The notes below the pieces were generated by a model that ran no database searches, was not told where the DNA came from, and saw only the letters and a program-made list of their open reading frames with translations. A stretch of DNA of 38,886 nucleotides, from assembly GCA_030539165.1 (NCBI GenBank), contig JAUNSO010000019.1, positions 14,432 through 53,317 on the forward strand, in the 5' to 3' direction. Position 1 is the stretch's first letter. Every line of letters starts with the position of its first letter. This DNA comes from a bacterium (GTDB lineage: Bacteria; Bacillota; Clostridia; Lachnospirales; Lachnospiraceae). Made by a program: the position numbers and the translations under genes. Shown here piece after piece: positions 23,546 to 31,996 of the stretch.

Positions 23546-23752
23546 CTATTTCATCTGGCTTTCCTGCTTGGCGATCATCTGACGAACCATCTCGCCACCG
23601 ATAGAGCCGGCTTCCTTGGATGTCAGATCACCATTGTAGCCCTCTTTCAGGTTTACACCGAGTTCTGAAGCTACCTCTGTCTTGAACTTATCCATAGCTG
23701 CCTTTGCCTCAGGTACCTGCATTCTATTTGATCCATTCTTATTTGCTGCCAT
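23546..23752 (-). CDS. Small acid-soluble spore protein, alpha/beta type
   Basis: DNA-binding spore protein of 68 residues that coats and protects DNA in the dormant spore and is degraded on germination. The family blocks are clear: the N-terminal amphipathic helix with EVASELGV (the germination-protease cleavage region), then GYNGDLTSKEAGSIGGEMVRQMI. The ATG at 23752 has GGAGGTG six bases upstream; the ATG at 23773 lies before that site. It is monocistronic, with terminator hairpins after it. A forespore sigma-G type promoter is expected; CATAATA at 23881-23887 (minus strand) with CATA about 18 bases upstream is a weak candidate. It shows that the organism forms endospores. Confidence 0.95.
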   Translation of the reverse strand: MAANKNGSNRMQVPEAKAAMDKFKTEVASELGVNLKEGYNGDLTSKEAGSIGGEMVRQMIAKQESQMK

Positions 23753-23804
23753 TCTTTTCACCTCCATAATCATTGAGTTTTATTGATTACTCACTCTATT
23801 TGAT

Positions 23805-23874
23805 AGATAAGCGACTACTTCTCGTCGCTTATCTAAGTCGTTCCTCGATACACAACGGTTTTCATCACTTATCT
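23805..23874. repeat. Repeated AGATAAGYGAYKA motif with an 11-bp hairpin
   Basis: AGATAAGCGAC (23805-23815) and its complement GTCGCTTATCT (23824-23834) form a perfect 11-bp stem with an 8-base loop. A related direct copy of TCGTCGCTTATCT (23822-23834) occurs 40 bases away as TCATCACTTATCT (23862-23874). It lies between the TetR gene stop and the spore-protein start and could end the RND operon or bind a regulator. Confidence 0.5.
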
Positions 23875-23929
23875 TGGTACTATTATGTGAAATAACCAAA
23901 TTATTATGTTGGTAAATTATTCATTCATT

Positions 23930-24544
23930 TTATTTGTTTTTCATCAATACTTCTCGCATGATGCTCAGGGTTCCCTGATTATTGATGCGTGCAATCAGAT
24001 TCCAGACCTCATTAATTGTCAGGTTCTTCTCCTCCTTATACCACTTGGCAAGAATCGCAAACAGACCGCTGATATGATACTCCAGCACATAGGTCATCTC
24101 CAGCCTTTCCTTTTCAGGCAGACTGTTCAGAAACTGTTCACACTCCGGCTGGATCCACTCACGCAGCCTCTGCGTAAAGATCGGGGTTCTGACCTTATGA
24201 AACATAATGGTCAGCACCTTGCTGTTTTCTTTATAAAATCTCACAAAGTCTTCATCCGGACTCAAATCAGTCAGATCTGCAGTCCTGCCTGCTGCACTGC
24301 ACTCTTTATGCTCCATGTGAAATTCGCCGATTTTCTTTGCCTGTTCGAATAGAGAATCCACCACATAGTCCAGCACATCCTGTACATTATCAAAATAAGA
24401 ATAAAATGTACTTCTGTTATACCCTGCATGCTCTGCTATTTCCTTGACTGATATCCGGGAGATATCTTTCTCGTCATAAATATTCAGAAATGCTTCTGCA
24501 AGATTACGTTTCGTCTGTTCTGTCAGTTCCGGTTTTTTTTGCAT
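23930..24544 (-). CDS. TetR-family regulator of the RND pump
   Basis: TetR/AcrR-type repressor of 204 residues. The N-terminal HTH is clear (ISVKEIAEHAGYNRSTFYSYFDNVQDVL), and the remainder is helical and would bind a ligand and dimerise. I chose the ATG at 24544, which has AAGGGG ten bases upstream and overlaps the RND gene end by 41 bases; a start at 24577 lacks a good site. As the last gene of the adaptor-pump operon it probably represses that operon. A palindrome near the operon's transcription start (29029-29042) is a candidate operator. The inducer is unknown. Confidence 0.9.
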   Translation of the reverse strand: MQKKPELTEQTKRNLAEAFLNIYDEKDISRISVKEIAEHAGYNRSTFYSYFDNVQDVLDYVVDSLFEQAKKIGEFHMEHKECSAAGRTADLTDLSPDEDFVRFYKENSKVLTIMFHKVRTPIFTQRLREWIQPECEQFLNSLPEKERLEMTYVLEYHISGLFAILAKWYKEEKNLTINEVWNLIARINNQGTLSIMREVLMKNK

Positions 24545-27500
24545 GTTTTTTCGGCCCCTTAAATAATCTGCGTTCACCGCTGTTGACCTGATCCATCAGT
24601 GTGTAAAATACCGGGATCAGGAATAGTGTCAGGACTGTCGATGCCACAAAACCGCCGATGATTACCACGCCCATGCTCTGCATCATCTCTGTTCCTTCTC
24701 CGATTCCGAGTGACATCGGCACCATAGCTAAGATTGTCGTCAGACTGGTCATCAGAATCGGACGAAGACGGATACGGCCGGTCTCGACCAGAGCATCCTC
24801 GCGTTCATAATCCGTTCGCAGCTGATTTGCTGTATCTACAAATAAAATACCATTATTAACAACTGTACCGACTAACATCAGCAGACCCATCATAGACACC
24901 ATGGTCAGCGTCGTTCCTGATAACAGCATCAGGCCAACGGATCCGACCAGACTGAACGGTATACACCACATAACCATCAAAGAGAAACGGACTGATTCAA
25001 ACTGCATCGCCATAATCATCAGCACCAGCAGGACTGCAACGATAATAGATGTTCCAAGGCTGGAAAATTCCTCTGTCATCATTTCTGTCTGTGTTGTCGA
25101 ACCGATTGCCACATCTCCGGGAAACAGACAGCCTTCTGCTCTTGCATCCACACTGTCCTGTGCATCGAATTTAGAATCCTTTAATGTAGTACCTGTTATG
25201 TCTACACTATATCTCCCGTTATATCTGGTCAGCTGCTCCGGACTGTCAGTATATACAAACTCCGCGATATCGGAAAGCAATACCTTCTTCCCTGTAGGTG
25301 CCTGCAAAACCAGATTCTTTAAAGACGCCACATCCTCGTACAGTTCATCCGGATATTCTACCGTAACTGTATATAGCTTCTTCTGATTCGTAATTTCTAT
25401 CGTGTCCACACCACTGAGTGCGTGATTGACCTCCTGCGCCACTCCTGCCGGGGTAAATCCTACAGAGGCTGCCTTCAGCGGATCAATGACCAGCTTTGCT
25501 TTGCTGCCGCTTGTATAGGCGGTTGATGTCACATCAATGATGCCCGGCGTATCCTTCATGATATCCTCTACCATAAGAGAGGCTTCCTTCAGATCCTCCA
25601 TATCACTGCCCATCAGGGTAATCTTCGTTCCACTGCTGCCAAGAGCGCCCATGCTTCCCATATCGCTCGTCACTTCCTCCACAGAGATATCAAATCCGGC
25701 TATCCCCTTCATGGCGAGTGTCCATGACTCGGCTGTCTCCCAGGTTTCCTTTTCTCTGTCCTTCTTCAGGAAAACATTGACAGCAGCTGTCGCTCCTGAG
25801 CTGTCTGCTGTGACATTATAGGACTCTACATCCGGATTGCTGGCAACCATTGATTCCAGACTCTGCAGCAGCCGGTCATACTTCTCCAGTGCCAGTCCCG
25901 GTCTGCCTGTGATCTGAAATGCGATCTGTCCCTGATCGGTTGTCGGCATCAGCTCCATATTTAATAGTGATGCCCCAAACCCGGATAGTACAAGCAGAAT
26001 AATCGCAATCAAGACAGCCAGTTTTTTATGATGCAGGACTCCTCGCAGCATCTTGGAATAACGTGTCGAGATTCTGTCCAGTGCTCTTGTAACAATGGTA
26101 TCCTTTCTCTCCCTCGGCCGATAACGGGAGAAGAACAACGGCACCAGCGTGATAGCTGATACCAAAGATGCCAGCAGTGAAAATACAATGGTAAATCCCA
26201 ATGGTCCGAACATCTGACCGGATAGACCCTTTGTCAGGCTGATCGGCAAGAATACGGCTACTGTAGTGGTCGTTGACGCAACGATGGAATTCAGAACAAA
26301 TCTGGTTCCTTCCTCTGCTGCCTCACGATAATCCAGTCCGTCATCTTTTTTACGGAAGCAGCTCTCCAATACAACGATCGAGTTGTCCACCATCATGCCG
26401 ACGCCGATGACCAGACCGCCCATTGTAACAACATTCAGCGAAAAACCCATCAGCTTCATCAGGATAAACGTAATCAATATGGAAATCGGCATAGAACAGC
26501 CGACAATCAGACTTCCTTTGATATCTCCAAAAAACAGGAACAGGATCAGCATAGATAGTCCCATACCCAGCAGCAGTGTATCCGCTACTGCTTTCAGCGA
26601 ATCCTTAACATCCTCACTGGTATCAGATATGATCAGGAAGTTCGCTCCCGAATCCTCTGTTTTCAGTTTCTCAATAACTGCCTTTACATCATTTGCCACC
26701 GCAACATCACCGGCGCTCTGACGTTTGGTGATACTGATGGTCACATTATCCAGTCCGTTGTACCGGCTGAGAGAGGTTGATTTTTCATAATTGTTTCTGA
26801 TATCCGCTACATCAGACAGCTGAATAACCGTTCCTTTTCCTGTTGTAATCGGGATGGAACGCAGCTGTTCTATCGTATTATATTCTGCACTGATGCTGAC
26901 ATTCATGGACTGATTGCCCTGAATGGCAGTACCAACCGGCATATTAAAATTGGCGGCATTGATATAGGTCACAATGGTACTCATGGATAGCCCGTACTGA
27001 GCCATCTTCTGTGGATTTAAGGAAACACTGACATATGCCTCCTTACCACCGGATACTTCTACCTCAGCAACATCTGTGATACGCTCCAGCTCTGGTACGA
27101 CATCATTTTCCACATAGTTCAGTAAGTCGATATCTCCGTCTGCAGATGCAGAAATCATGACTGTCGGTATTGCATTGATATTCAGCTCGATGATACGTGG
27201 CGTTCCGGCTCCGCTTGGCAGCTTATTTGCATTTTCATTCAAAGCCTCCAGCAGATCCATATACGCATCGTCCATATCGGTTCCGTATTCATACTGGAAC
27301 ATGACCATGGACATACTCTCTGCTGATGAAGACTGTATATTTTTCAGTCCCTTTAAAGTACCTCCGGCCTCTTCAATCTCCTGTGAAACCAGTTCATCAA
27401 TATCCTCCGGCGATACCCCTACATAAGTGGTCATAACGATAAACATCGGCATTTCCATATCCGGAGACAGCTGCATGTTGAGCCCGAAGATCGAGCCGAC

Positions 27501-27575
27501 TCCGAATACGATGATGGCTGCAATGATGACAATGACGGATACCGGACGCTTTAATGATAATTTAGTCAACCCCAT
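24504..27575 (-). CDS. RND-family efflux pump (HAE1/AcrB-like)
   Basis: Twelve-span proton-driven transporter of 1023 residues in the AcrB/HAE1 superfamily. It has the N-terminal span LKRPVSVIVIIAAIIVFGVG, the porter-type repeat PDMEMPMFIVMTTYVGVSPEDID, helix 4 with the proton-relay Asp in GVGMMVDNSIVVLESCFR (AcrB has two Asp here, this has Asp-Asn), and the C-terminal repeat GTVVNNGILFVDTANQLR. In a monoderm there is no outer membrane channel, so it would work with the adaptor lipoprotein to expel lipids, toxins or drugs at the membrane. GGAG lies nine bases upstream. The start overlaps the adaptor stop by 14 bases and the end overlaps the TetR gene. Confidence 0.94.
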   Translation of the reverse strand: MGLTKLSLKRPVSVIVIIAAIIVFGVGSIFGLNMQLSPDMEMPMFIVMTTYVGVSPEDIDELVSQEIEEAGGTLKGLKNIQSSSAESMSMVMFQYEYGTDMDDAYMDLLEALNENANKLPSGAGTPRIIELNINAIPTVMISASADGDIDLLNYVENDVVPELERITDVAEVEVSGGKEAYVSVSLNPQKMAQYGLSMSTIVTYINAANFNMPVGTAIQGNQSMNVSISAEYNTIEQLRSIPITTGKGTVIQLSDVADIRNNYEKSTSLSRYNGLDNVTISITKRQSAGDVAVANDVKAVIEKLKTEDSGANFLIISDTSEDVKDSLKAVADTLLLGMGLSMLILFLFFGDIKGSLIVGCSMPISILITFILMKLMGFSLNVVTMGGLVIGVGMMVDNSIVVLESCFRKKDDGLDYREAAEEGTRFVLNSIVASTTTTVAVFLPISLTKGLSGQMFGPLGFTIVFSLLASLVSAITLVPLFFSRYRPRERKDTIVTRALDRISTRYSKMLRGVLHHKKLAVLIAIILLVLSGFGASLLNMELMPTTDQGQIAFQITGRPGLALEKYDRLLQSLESMVASNPDVESYNVTADSSGATAAVNVFLKKDREKETWETAESWTLAMKGIAGFDISVEEVTSDMGSMGALGSSGTKITLMGSDMEDLKEASLMVEDIMKDTPGIIDVTSTAYTSGSKAKLVIDPLKAASVGFTPAGVAQEVNHALSGVDTIEITNQKKLYTVTVEYPDELYEDVASLKNLVLQAPTGKKVLLSDIAEFVYTDSPEQLTRYNGRYSVDITGTTLKDSKFDAQDSVDARAEGCLFPGDVAIGSTTQTEMMTEEFSSLGTSIIVAVLLVLMIMAMQFESVRFSLMVMWCIPFSLVGSVGLMLLSGTTLTMVSMMGLLMLVGTVVNNGILFVDTANQLRTDYEREDALVETGRIRLRPILMTSLTTILAMVPMSLGIGEGTEMMQSMGVVIIGGFVASTVLTLFLIPVFYTLMDQVNSGERRLFKGPKKHAKKTGTDRTDET

Positions 27576-28980
27576 TTACTTGCTCTCCATCCTTTAATCT
27601 TGCAGACCATGATGTGATGATTTTCTCATTTCCGGTCAGTCCTGTCGTAACTGCGATTCTGTCTTCATTATAAATACCGACCTCAACAAAGCTCTTCGTT
27701 GCGACTCCGTTGACATCTATATATACATAAGCCTGCTCATCCTCATAGTAAACAGCATCCAGGGGAATCGTCACTGCATTTTCTGCCACGGCTGTCTCCA
27801 GGATGATCTTGACACTGGATCCTGCAAACAGACCATCACCGCCTCCATCAACGGAAGCCTCGACCTTAAACATGCCGGTAGCCGTATCAATGCTGTCTGC
27901 AATCTCTGTGATTGCTCCGGTATAAACAGCATCCGCATACTCGATACTGATTTTCTGTCCCAGTGATACATGATTGATATTGCTCTCACTCACATAAAAT
28001 GTGGCTATTTTATTTTCATCCGTAGTAATGACATAGGCCGGTGATCCCGCCTGTGCAATTCCATATTTTTCCACGTTAATCTGTTCAATCACACCACTGA
28101 CCGGTGCTTTGATCTTATAGTTGTCCAATGATTGTCTGGCGTTGTCTACCGCTACCTGTGCCTGATTGACTGTTGCAGATGCTGTACTCATAGCCTCCGA
28201 CAGGATCTTCGTTACGGTCAGGTTCAGGTTGGCAGTTGCTGCAGCTTCACTGACCTCGGCTGATGCAATTGCATTCTCATAGGTATGGATACTGGATTCC
28301 AACTGCGATTTCGTCGCCTCAGTAGATACAATCGACTTATCTATGGTCGCTATTTGTGTCTCCAATGCCGATATGGCAGTCTTTAATTCTGCTACCTTGG
28401 GATCATTTGGATTGACTGCAATCAATGCTGCCAGCTGCTTTTTTAATTCTTCCTTCTGACCGTTCATACCATCCTTGGAGGATTTCATATCCTCGATGCT
28501 TCTGCGTGCATCTCCGATGGCATCACATGTATTATAGTAATTATAGTAAGCATTATCGACACCAATCTGTGCATTCTTATAAGAAGAGGTCGCCGTGATC
28601 GCCTGTGCATCCAGTGAACTGCCAAGCGTTCTGTCTGCGCTGCTCTTGCTGAGCGCATATGCCGCCTGAGCCGACTTGATGGCCTGCTGTGCCTGTGTAT
28701 CATCCACCTCAAACAGCAGATCTCCTTCATTGACGATATCGCCCTCTTCAAAATAGGTTTCCAATACCTCACCGGCTGCCTTTGCCACTACAGACACCGT
28801 ATCTCCTGTGGCAATTGTTCCGATAAATTCTCCCGTATTGGAAATCGTCTCAATCTGAGGAGACTCCTCCTTGACCCGCAGGTTTTCATACTCCGTCGTT
28901 TCTTCCTTCTGGCTGCAGCCGCCGAAAATCACTCCCATGGCGCACAGCAAACCTATTACTTTTACATTTCTCAATCGCAT
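27562..28980 (-). CDS. RND adaptor (membrane fusion protein) lipoprotein
   Basis: Efflux adaptor of the HlyD/AcrA type, 472 residues, lipid-anchored outside the membrane. It has a basic N-terminus, a signal helix (VKVIGLLCAMGVIFGGC) with the lipobox Cys, a biotinyl-lipoyl-like half (VVAKAAGEVLETYFEEGDIVNEGDLLFEVDD), a long coiled-coil hairpin of about 170 residues, the second lipoyl half (IKAPVSGVIEQINVEKYGIAQ) and beta-barrel/membrane-proximal domains. I chose the ATG at 28980, nine bases after GAGG; starts at 28995 and 29001 lack a site. It should connect the RND pump to the cell wall space. A near-consensus promoter lies about 60 bases upstream. Confidence 0.9.
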   Translation of the reverse strand: MRLRNVKVIGLLCAMGVIFGGCSQKEETTEYENLRVKEESPQIETISNTGEFIGTIATGDTVSVVAKAAGEVLETYFEEGDIVNEGDLLFEVDDTQAQQAIKSAQAAYALSKSSADRTLGSSLDAQAITATSSYKNAQIGVDNAYYNYYNTCDAIGDARRSIEDMKSSKDGMNGQKEELKKQLAALIAVNPNDPKVAELKTAISALETQIATIDKSIVSTEATKSQLESSIHTYENAIASAEVSEAAATANLNLTVTKILSEAMSTASATVNQAQVAVDNARQSLDNYKIKAPVSGVIEQINVEKYGIAQAGSPAYVITTDENKIATFYVSESNINHVSLGQKISIEYADAVYTGAITEIADSIDTATGMFKVEASVDGGGDGLFAGSSVKIILETAVAENAVTIPLDAVYYEDEQAYVYIDVNGVATKSFVEVGIYNEDRIAVTTGLTGNEKIITSWSARLKDGEQVNGVD

Positions 28981-29028
28981 ACCAGATTTCCTCATTTCCA
29001 TATCATTCAGATGTCGTTTACATTACCC

Positions 29029-29042
29029 GACACCATGTTGTC
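29029..29042. promoter_or_regulatory. Candidate operator at the RND operon start
   Basis: GACACCATGTTGTC is a 14-base palindrome with one mismatched pair, at about +2 to +15 of the predicted transcript. A CGACA/TGTCG pair (29081-29103) flanks the -35 upstream. Binding by the TetR protein encoded in this operon is inference. Confidence 0.4.
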
Positions 29043-29050
29043 CATTGACG

Positions 29051-29079
29051 ATTATATGCGATGACTCCATAAATATCAA
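29051..29079 (-). promoter_or_regulatory. Promoter of the adaptor-RND-TetR operon
   Basis: On the minus strand, TTGATA (29074-29079), 17-base spacer, TATAAT (29051-29056). This is an 11-of-12 match to the housekeeping consensus, with its start about 65 bases before the adaptor gene. Confidence 0.85.
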
Positions 29080-29209
29080 CCGACATATTTACAAGGTCTG
29101 TCGCATTTCATAAAGTTTTTATATTTGTAGTTCATACATATTCATAGTTTGGGATTATTTCAGAAATAATATGACATGAAATGGATAAAAAAGAATATTC
29201 TCGCAGAAA

Positions 29210-29234
29210 CAGCCCTGAGAGGTTCTCAAGGCTG
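29210..29234 (-). terminator. Terminator after the DJ-1 family gene
   Basis: An 11-bp stem (CAGCCTTGAGA/TCTCAGGGCTG, one G-U pair) with a 3-base loop, followed on the minus strand by TTTCTG, a short T run. It lies 14 bases after the stop. Confidence 0.7.
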
Positions 29235-29247
29235 CTGATGTTTTGTT

Positions 29248-29796
29248 TTACTGTCTGTAGATAATCCTGCTCTTCATGGCACCTGACTCTGTCTCACAAT
29301 CTAACAGCTTGATTAACTCCAGCGCAAATGGTATGGCAGTTCCGACACCGCGGCTTGTTGTAATATTGCCGTCTGTTACGACCTCTTCCTTCAGTACGTT
29401 TGCGCCCTGCAAATCTTTCTCGTAGCCAGGATAGCAAACAGCCTTCTTTCCAATCAGGACTCCCAGCTTCCCAAGTATACTTGGTGCCGCGCAAATAGCC
29501 GCAATTCTCTTTCGTGAAAGATTATATGCCTTGATCTTCTCTGTCAGTCCAGCATGTTCACCGAGTATTGTATGTCCGGGTCCGCCCGGCAGAATCAGCA
29601 TATCCACATCCTCGAAATCCGCTTCATCGTAGGATAGATCCGCCTTTACGGTAATCTGATGTGCACCTGTCACATTCGCCTCATTCTCCACAGATATCAT
29701 CACAACCTCGATCTTATCCCGGCGCAGGATATCCACCACCGTCAATGCCTCAATTTCCTCAAATCCCGCAGCCAAAAATAAATAAACCTTTGCCAT
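29248..29796 (-). CDS. DJ-1/PfpI (YajL-type) family protein
   Basis: Cytosolic protein of 182 residues in the DJ-1/ThiJ/PfpI family. The nucleophilic Cys is in AAICAAPSILGKLG, the conserved Glu is in GFEEIEALTVVDILRR, and LILPGGPGH is the family's first signature. Members act as stress-linked glyoxalase or deglycase-type enzymes or chaperones; the specific activity cannot be read from sequence. GGAGG lies ten bases upstream. It is 58 bases after the cyclase gene with no convincing promoter between, so it may be the last gene of the cyclic-nucleotide operon. A terminator follows. Confidence 0.92.
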   Translation of the reverse strand: MAKVYLFLAAGFEEIEALTVVDILRRDKIEVVMISVENEANVTGAHQITVKADLSYDEADFEDVDMLILPGGPGHTILGEHAGLTEKIKAYNLSRKRIAAICAAPSILGKLGVLIGKKAVCYPGYEKDLQGANVLKEEVVTDGNITTSRGVGTAIPFALELIKLLDCETESGAMKSRIIYRQ

Positions 29797-29854
29797 ACTG
29801 TTACCGCCTCCCTTTCAGCCTTCGTTCTGACCCGATGTTCTTATTATGTGTTCC

Positions 29855-31243
29855 TCACACCGTGACAATCTGGATCAGATCATTTTCTATAAATTTGCCC
29901 ATGACCTCTGTGCCTTCATATTGAAACTTAATATTTGTATACAGTTCCATCTGTATATCCAAACGCATACGCTTCTTTGATTTTTCCACAATATGACACA
30001 TCGTAGATTCTTCTCTTGCATACTTGCCGTCAAACACATGCACTTCTATTTCAACAGGTGGTTCTGCTGCTGCCAGTTCATCTGTATCTGTACGACACAT
30101 CAGTTCTCCGACAGATGCAATATCATAGACATTGATTGGTATCTTGATACCCTTTGGGTAAATCTCATGTACACTGCGATACTCGAACGATCCAATCTGA
30201 CGGGTCGTACTCTCAGAAGCCAGCACTTGTCCTCCGACTGTATAGCCCTCAATGCGTCCTGCCAGATTCACATTCTGCCCGACCACACCATACTTGGCGC
30301 GCTTCTCGCTGCCTATATTGCCAAGAATCACTTCACCGGTATTGACACCAATCCCCATTTCCAGATGAGGGTATTCCTGCTCTTCATTGTACTGGTTGAC
30401 CGCCTCCATGGCATTTTGCATCTCAACTGCACATCGTACTGCATTTTCTGCGCCGTTTTCACATTCAATCGGCGCTCCAAATATAGCAAAGATGGCATCT
30501 CCGATAAATTCAATAATGGTTCCTTTATACTTCTGTATGATCTCGGTCATCACTGCCAGATAATGATTGAGCATCGTCATAAGCTCCACAGGCGGCATAA
30601 TCTCGCTCATAGCCGTAAAACCGCGAATGTCACTCATAATAATTGTAACCTCCTGCTTGTCTCCACCGAGTCTTCTCCCGTCCGGTGAACTTAGCAGCTT
30701 TTCAACAATTTCATCCGATAAATACCGTCCGAAGGTCTCTGAAATCAGTTCATTGCGAAGCTTCAGCTGCTCATTCAGCGCCTTGATCTGCTCCATCGCC
30801 TTGACTGCATCCTTCAGTTCATACAACTCTGAAAGGTCATTAATGACAACTACAACTCCATTATTTTCAAGGTCAGAGGATGTAGATTTCTGATCATCCT
30901 TTTTCCGTGATACCATAACATCTGCTGCTGATTCTGTATCTTTTAGATAAGAAGTCGTCACATATAATTTTTTCTTCTGCTCATCAACAACATAGTCTAC
31001 GATACTGCTCTGTGTTGTCGTATGATCGTAGATTGCATTTAATATCGTCTGGTTGAAATCATCATTCTCTTCCCGCCCGAAAAAGCTCTGTGCGAAGCTG
31101 ACTCCTATGACAGAATCGTCTACGCCGAGTATTCTCTTGCAGGCTTCGTTAACCAGTGTAGTCATACCATCTGCACTGATGGTAATGACCCCTTCTGCCA
31201 TGTCCTTTACAATACGCTCATAGATCTTTCGTTCGTCGCTCAT
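29855..31243 (-). CDS. PAS-domain class III adenylate/guanylate cyclase
   Basis: Probable cytosolic nucleotidyl cyclase of 462 residues. Residues 1-100 form a PAS sensor (IVKDMAEGVITISADGMTTLVNEA), then a coiled coil (about 140-185), then a class III cyclase domain (about 195-375). Metal-binding Asp205 (SDIRGFT) and Asp249 (FIGDAIFAIFG) are present, as are transition-state Asn326 and Arg330 (NVNLAGRIE). The substrate-selecting Lys is Glu245 and the usual Thr/Asp is Gly319, so cAMP versus cGMP cannot be assigned. About 75 C-terminal residues form an unassigned beta-rich tail. It overlaps the isomerase stop by four bases (ATGA). A cNMP-binding protein two genes upstream suggests its product is sensed locally. 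Confidence 0.88.
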   Translation of the reverse strand: MSDERKIYERIVKDMAEGVITISADGMTTLVNEACKRILGVDDSVIGVSFAQSFFGREENDDFNQTILNAIYDHTTTQSSIVDYVVDEQKKKLYVTTSYLKDTESAADVMVSRKKDDQKSTSSDLENNGVVVVINDLSELYELKDAVKAMEQIKALNEQLKLRNELISETFGRYLSDEIVEKLLSSPDGRRLGGDKQEVTIIMSDIRGFTAMSEIMPPVELMTMLNHYLAVMTEIIQKYKGTIIEFIGDAIFAIFGAPIECENGAENAVRCAVEMQNAMEAVNQYNEEQEYPHLEMGIGVNTGEVILGNIGSEKRAKYGVVGQNVNLAGRIEGYTVGGQVLASESTTRQIGSFEYRSVHEIYPKGIKIPINVYDIASVGELMCRTDTDELAAAEPPVEIEVHVFDGKYAREESTMCHIVEKSKKRMRLDIQMELYTNIKFQYEGTEVMGKFIENDLIQIVTV

Positions 31244-31959
31244 TTCAGCTCCTCCAGATAAGCGGCTGATATCTCAAAATCCTCCGGCTTGGTAACTTCT
31301 ATTGTCGCAATCGGTCTTTCCTTCATCTGATGAATCTGTTTGCGTAGACCAAACCAGTCAATATTTCCCTGTCCGATTGGCAGATGATCATCATACACTC
31401 CGTGATTATCATTTAAATGCATATAGCCGATGTAGGGCTTCAGCTCCTCTACCCACACACTGACCGGTACAGACGACAGATTGGCATGTCCGACATCCAG
31501 ACAGACTCCCAAAAGCTCATGATCTGAGAGTTCCATCAGTCTCTTCAGAATATCCGGATTGATGTCCAGTGAGTTTTCCACAAAAATCTTTACCCGATAC
31601 CGCTTTGCCAGCATCCCCAGATAGGCAGCGGATGTCTCACACCAGATATCAATCACACTTTGATTGACCAGCACAGGATGGCAGCAGGTATGCACGACCA
31701 CATTCTTCACTCCGAGTTTCTTTCCTGTTTCAATGGACATCTCTACACGTTTTTGCGATATTTCTCTTATTTTCACATCATTACTGGCATAATTGATATC
31801 CACAAATGCAGCATGCATGGAATTCATCGTCCTGCCACTGTAGGCTTCCAGGATCAGTTTTTCGTTATAGTCCGGAAAAGCCACATCCATAACCTCACAC
31901 GGATATCCCAGCTCCAAAAATCTCTTTGCATAGTTCCGGGTGATCTGACATTGAATCAT
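31240..31959 (-). CDS. Sugar phosphate isomerase/epimerase-like TIM-barrel protein
   Basis: AP-endonuclease-2/xylose-isomerase-like TIM barrel of 239 residues, cytosolic. Candidate metal ligands occur in the usual order: His in SMHAAF, His in VVVHTCCHP, Glu in VFVENSLD, Asp/His in LDVGHANLS, His in MHLNDNHG and Glu in TIEVTKPED. The family includes sugar epimerases, inosose enzymes and endonuclease IV; the complete set of ligands suggests an active enzyme, but the substrate is unknown. I chose the ATG at 31959 with AAGGAG five bases upstream, not the ATG at 31980. It lies between a cNMP-binding protein (37-base gap) and a nucleotidyl cyclase (4-base overlap), an unusual position for a metabolic gene. 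Confidence 0.85.
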   Translation of the reverse strand: MIQCQITRNYAKRFLELGYPCEVMDVAFPDYNEKLILEAYSGRTMNSMHAAFVDINYASNDVKIREISQKRVEMSIETGKKLGVKNVVVHTCCHPVLVNQSVIDIWCETSAAYLGMLAKRYRVKIFVENSLDINPDILKRLMELSDHELLGVCLDVGHANLSSVPVSVWVEELKPYIGYMHLNDNHGVYDDHLPIGQGNIDWFGLRKQIHQMKERPIATIEVTKPEDFEISAAYLEELK

Positions 31960-31996
31960 ATTGACTCCTTCATGCTGCAATTCACAGCAGATGATT

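Noticed and set aside
24504..27575. RND pump as proof of a diderm (Gram-negative) host
   Set aside because: RND pumps with lipoprotein adaptors occur in monoderm Clostridia; no outer membrane channel is encoded and other genes point to Firmicutes.
30000..30100. PilZ domain at the C-terminus of the cyclase
   Set aside because: The basic stretch KSKKRMRLDI suggested it, but the RxxxR and (D/N)xSxxG motifs are not both present.
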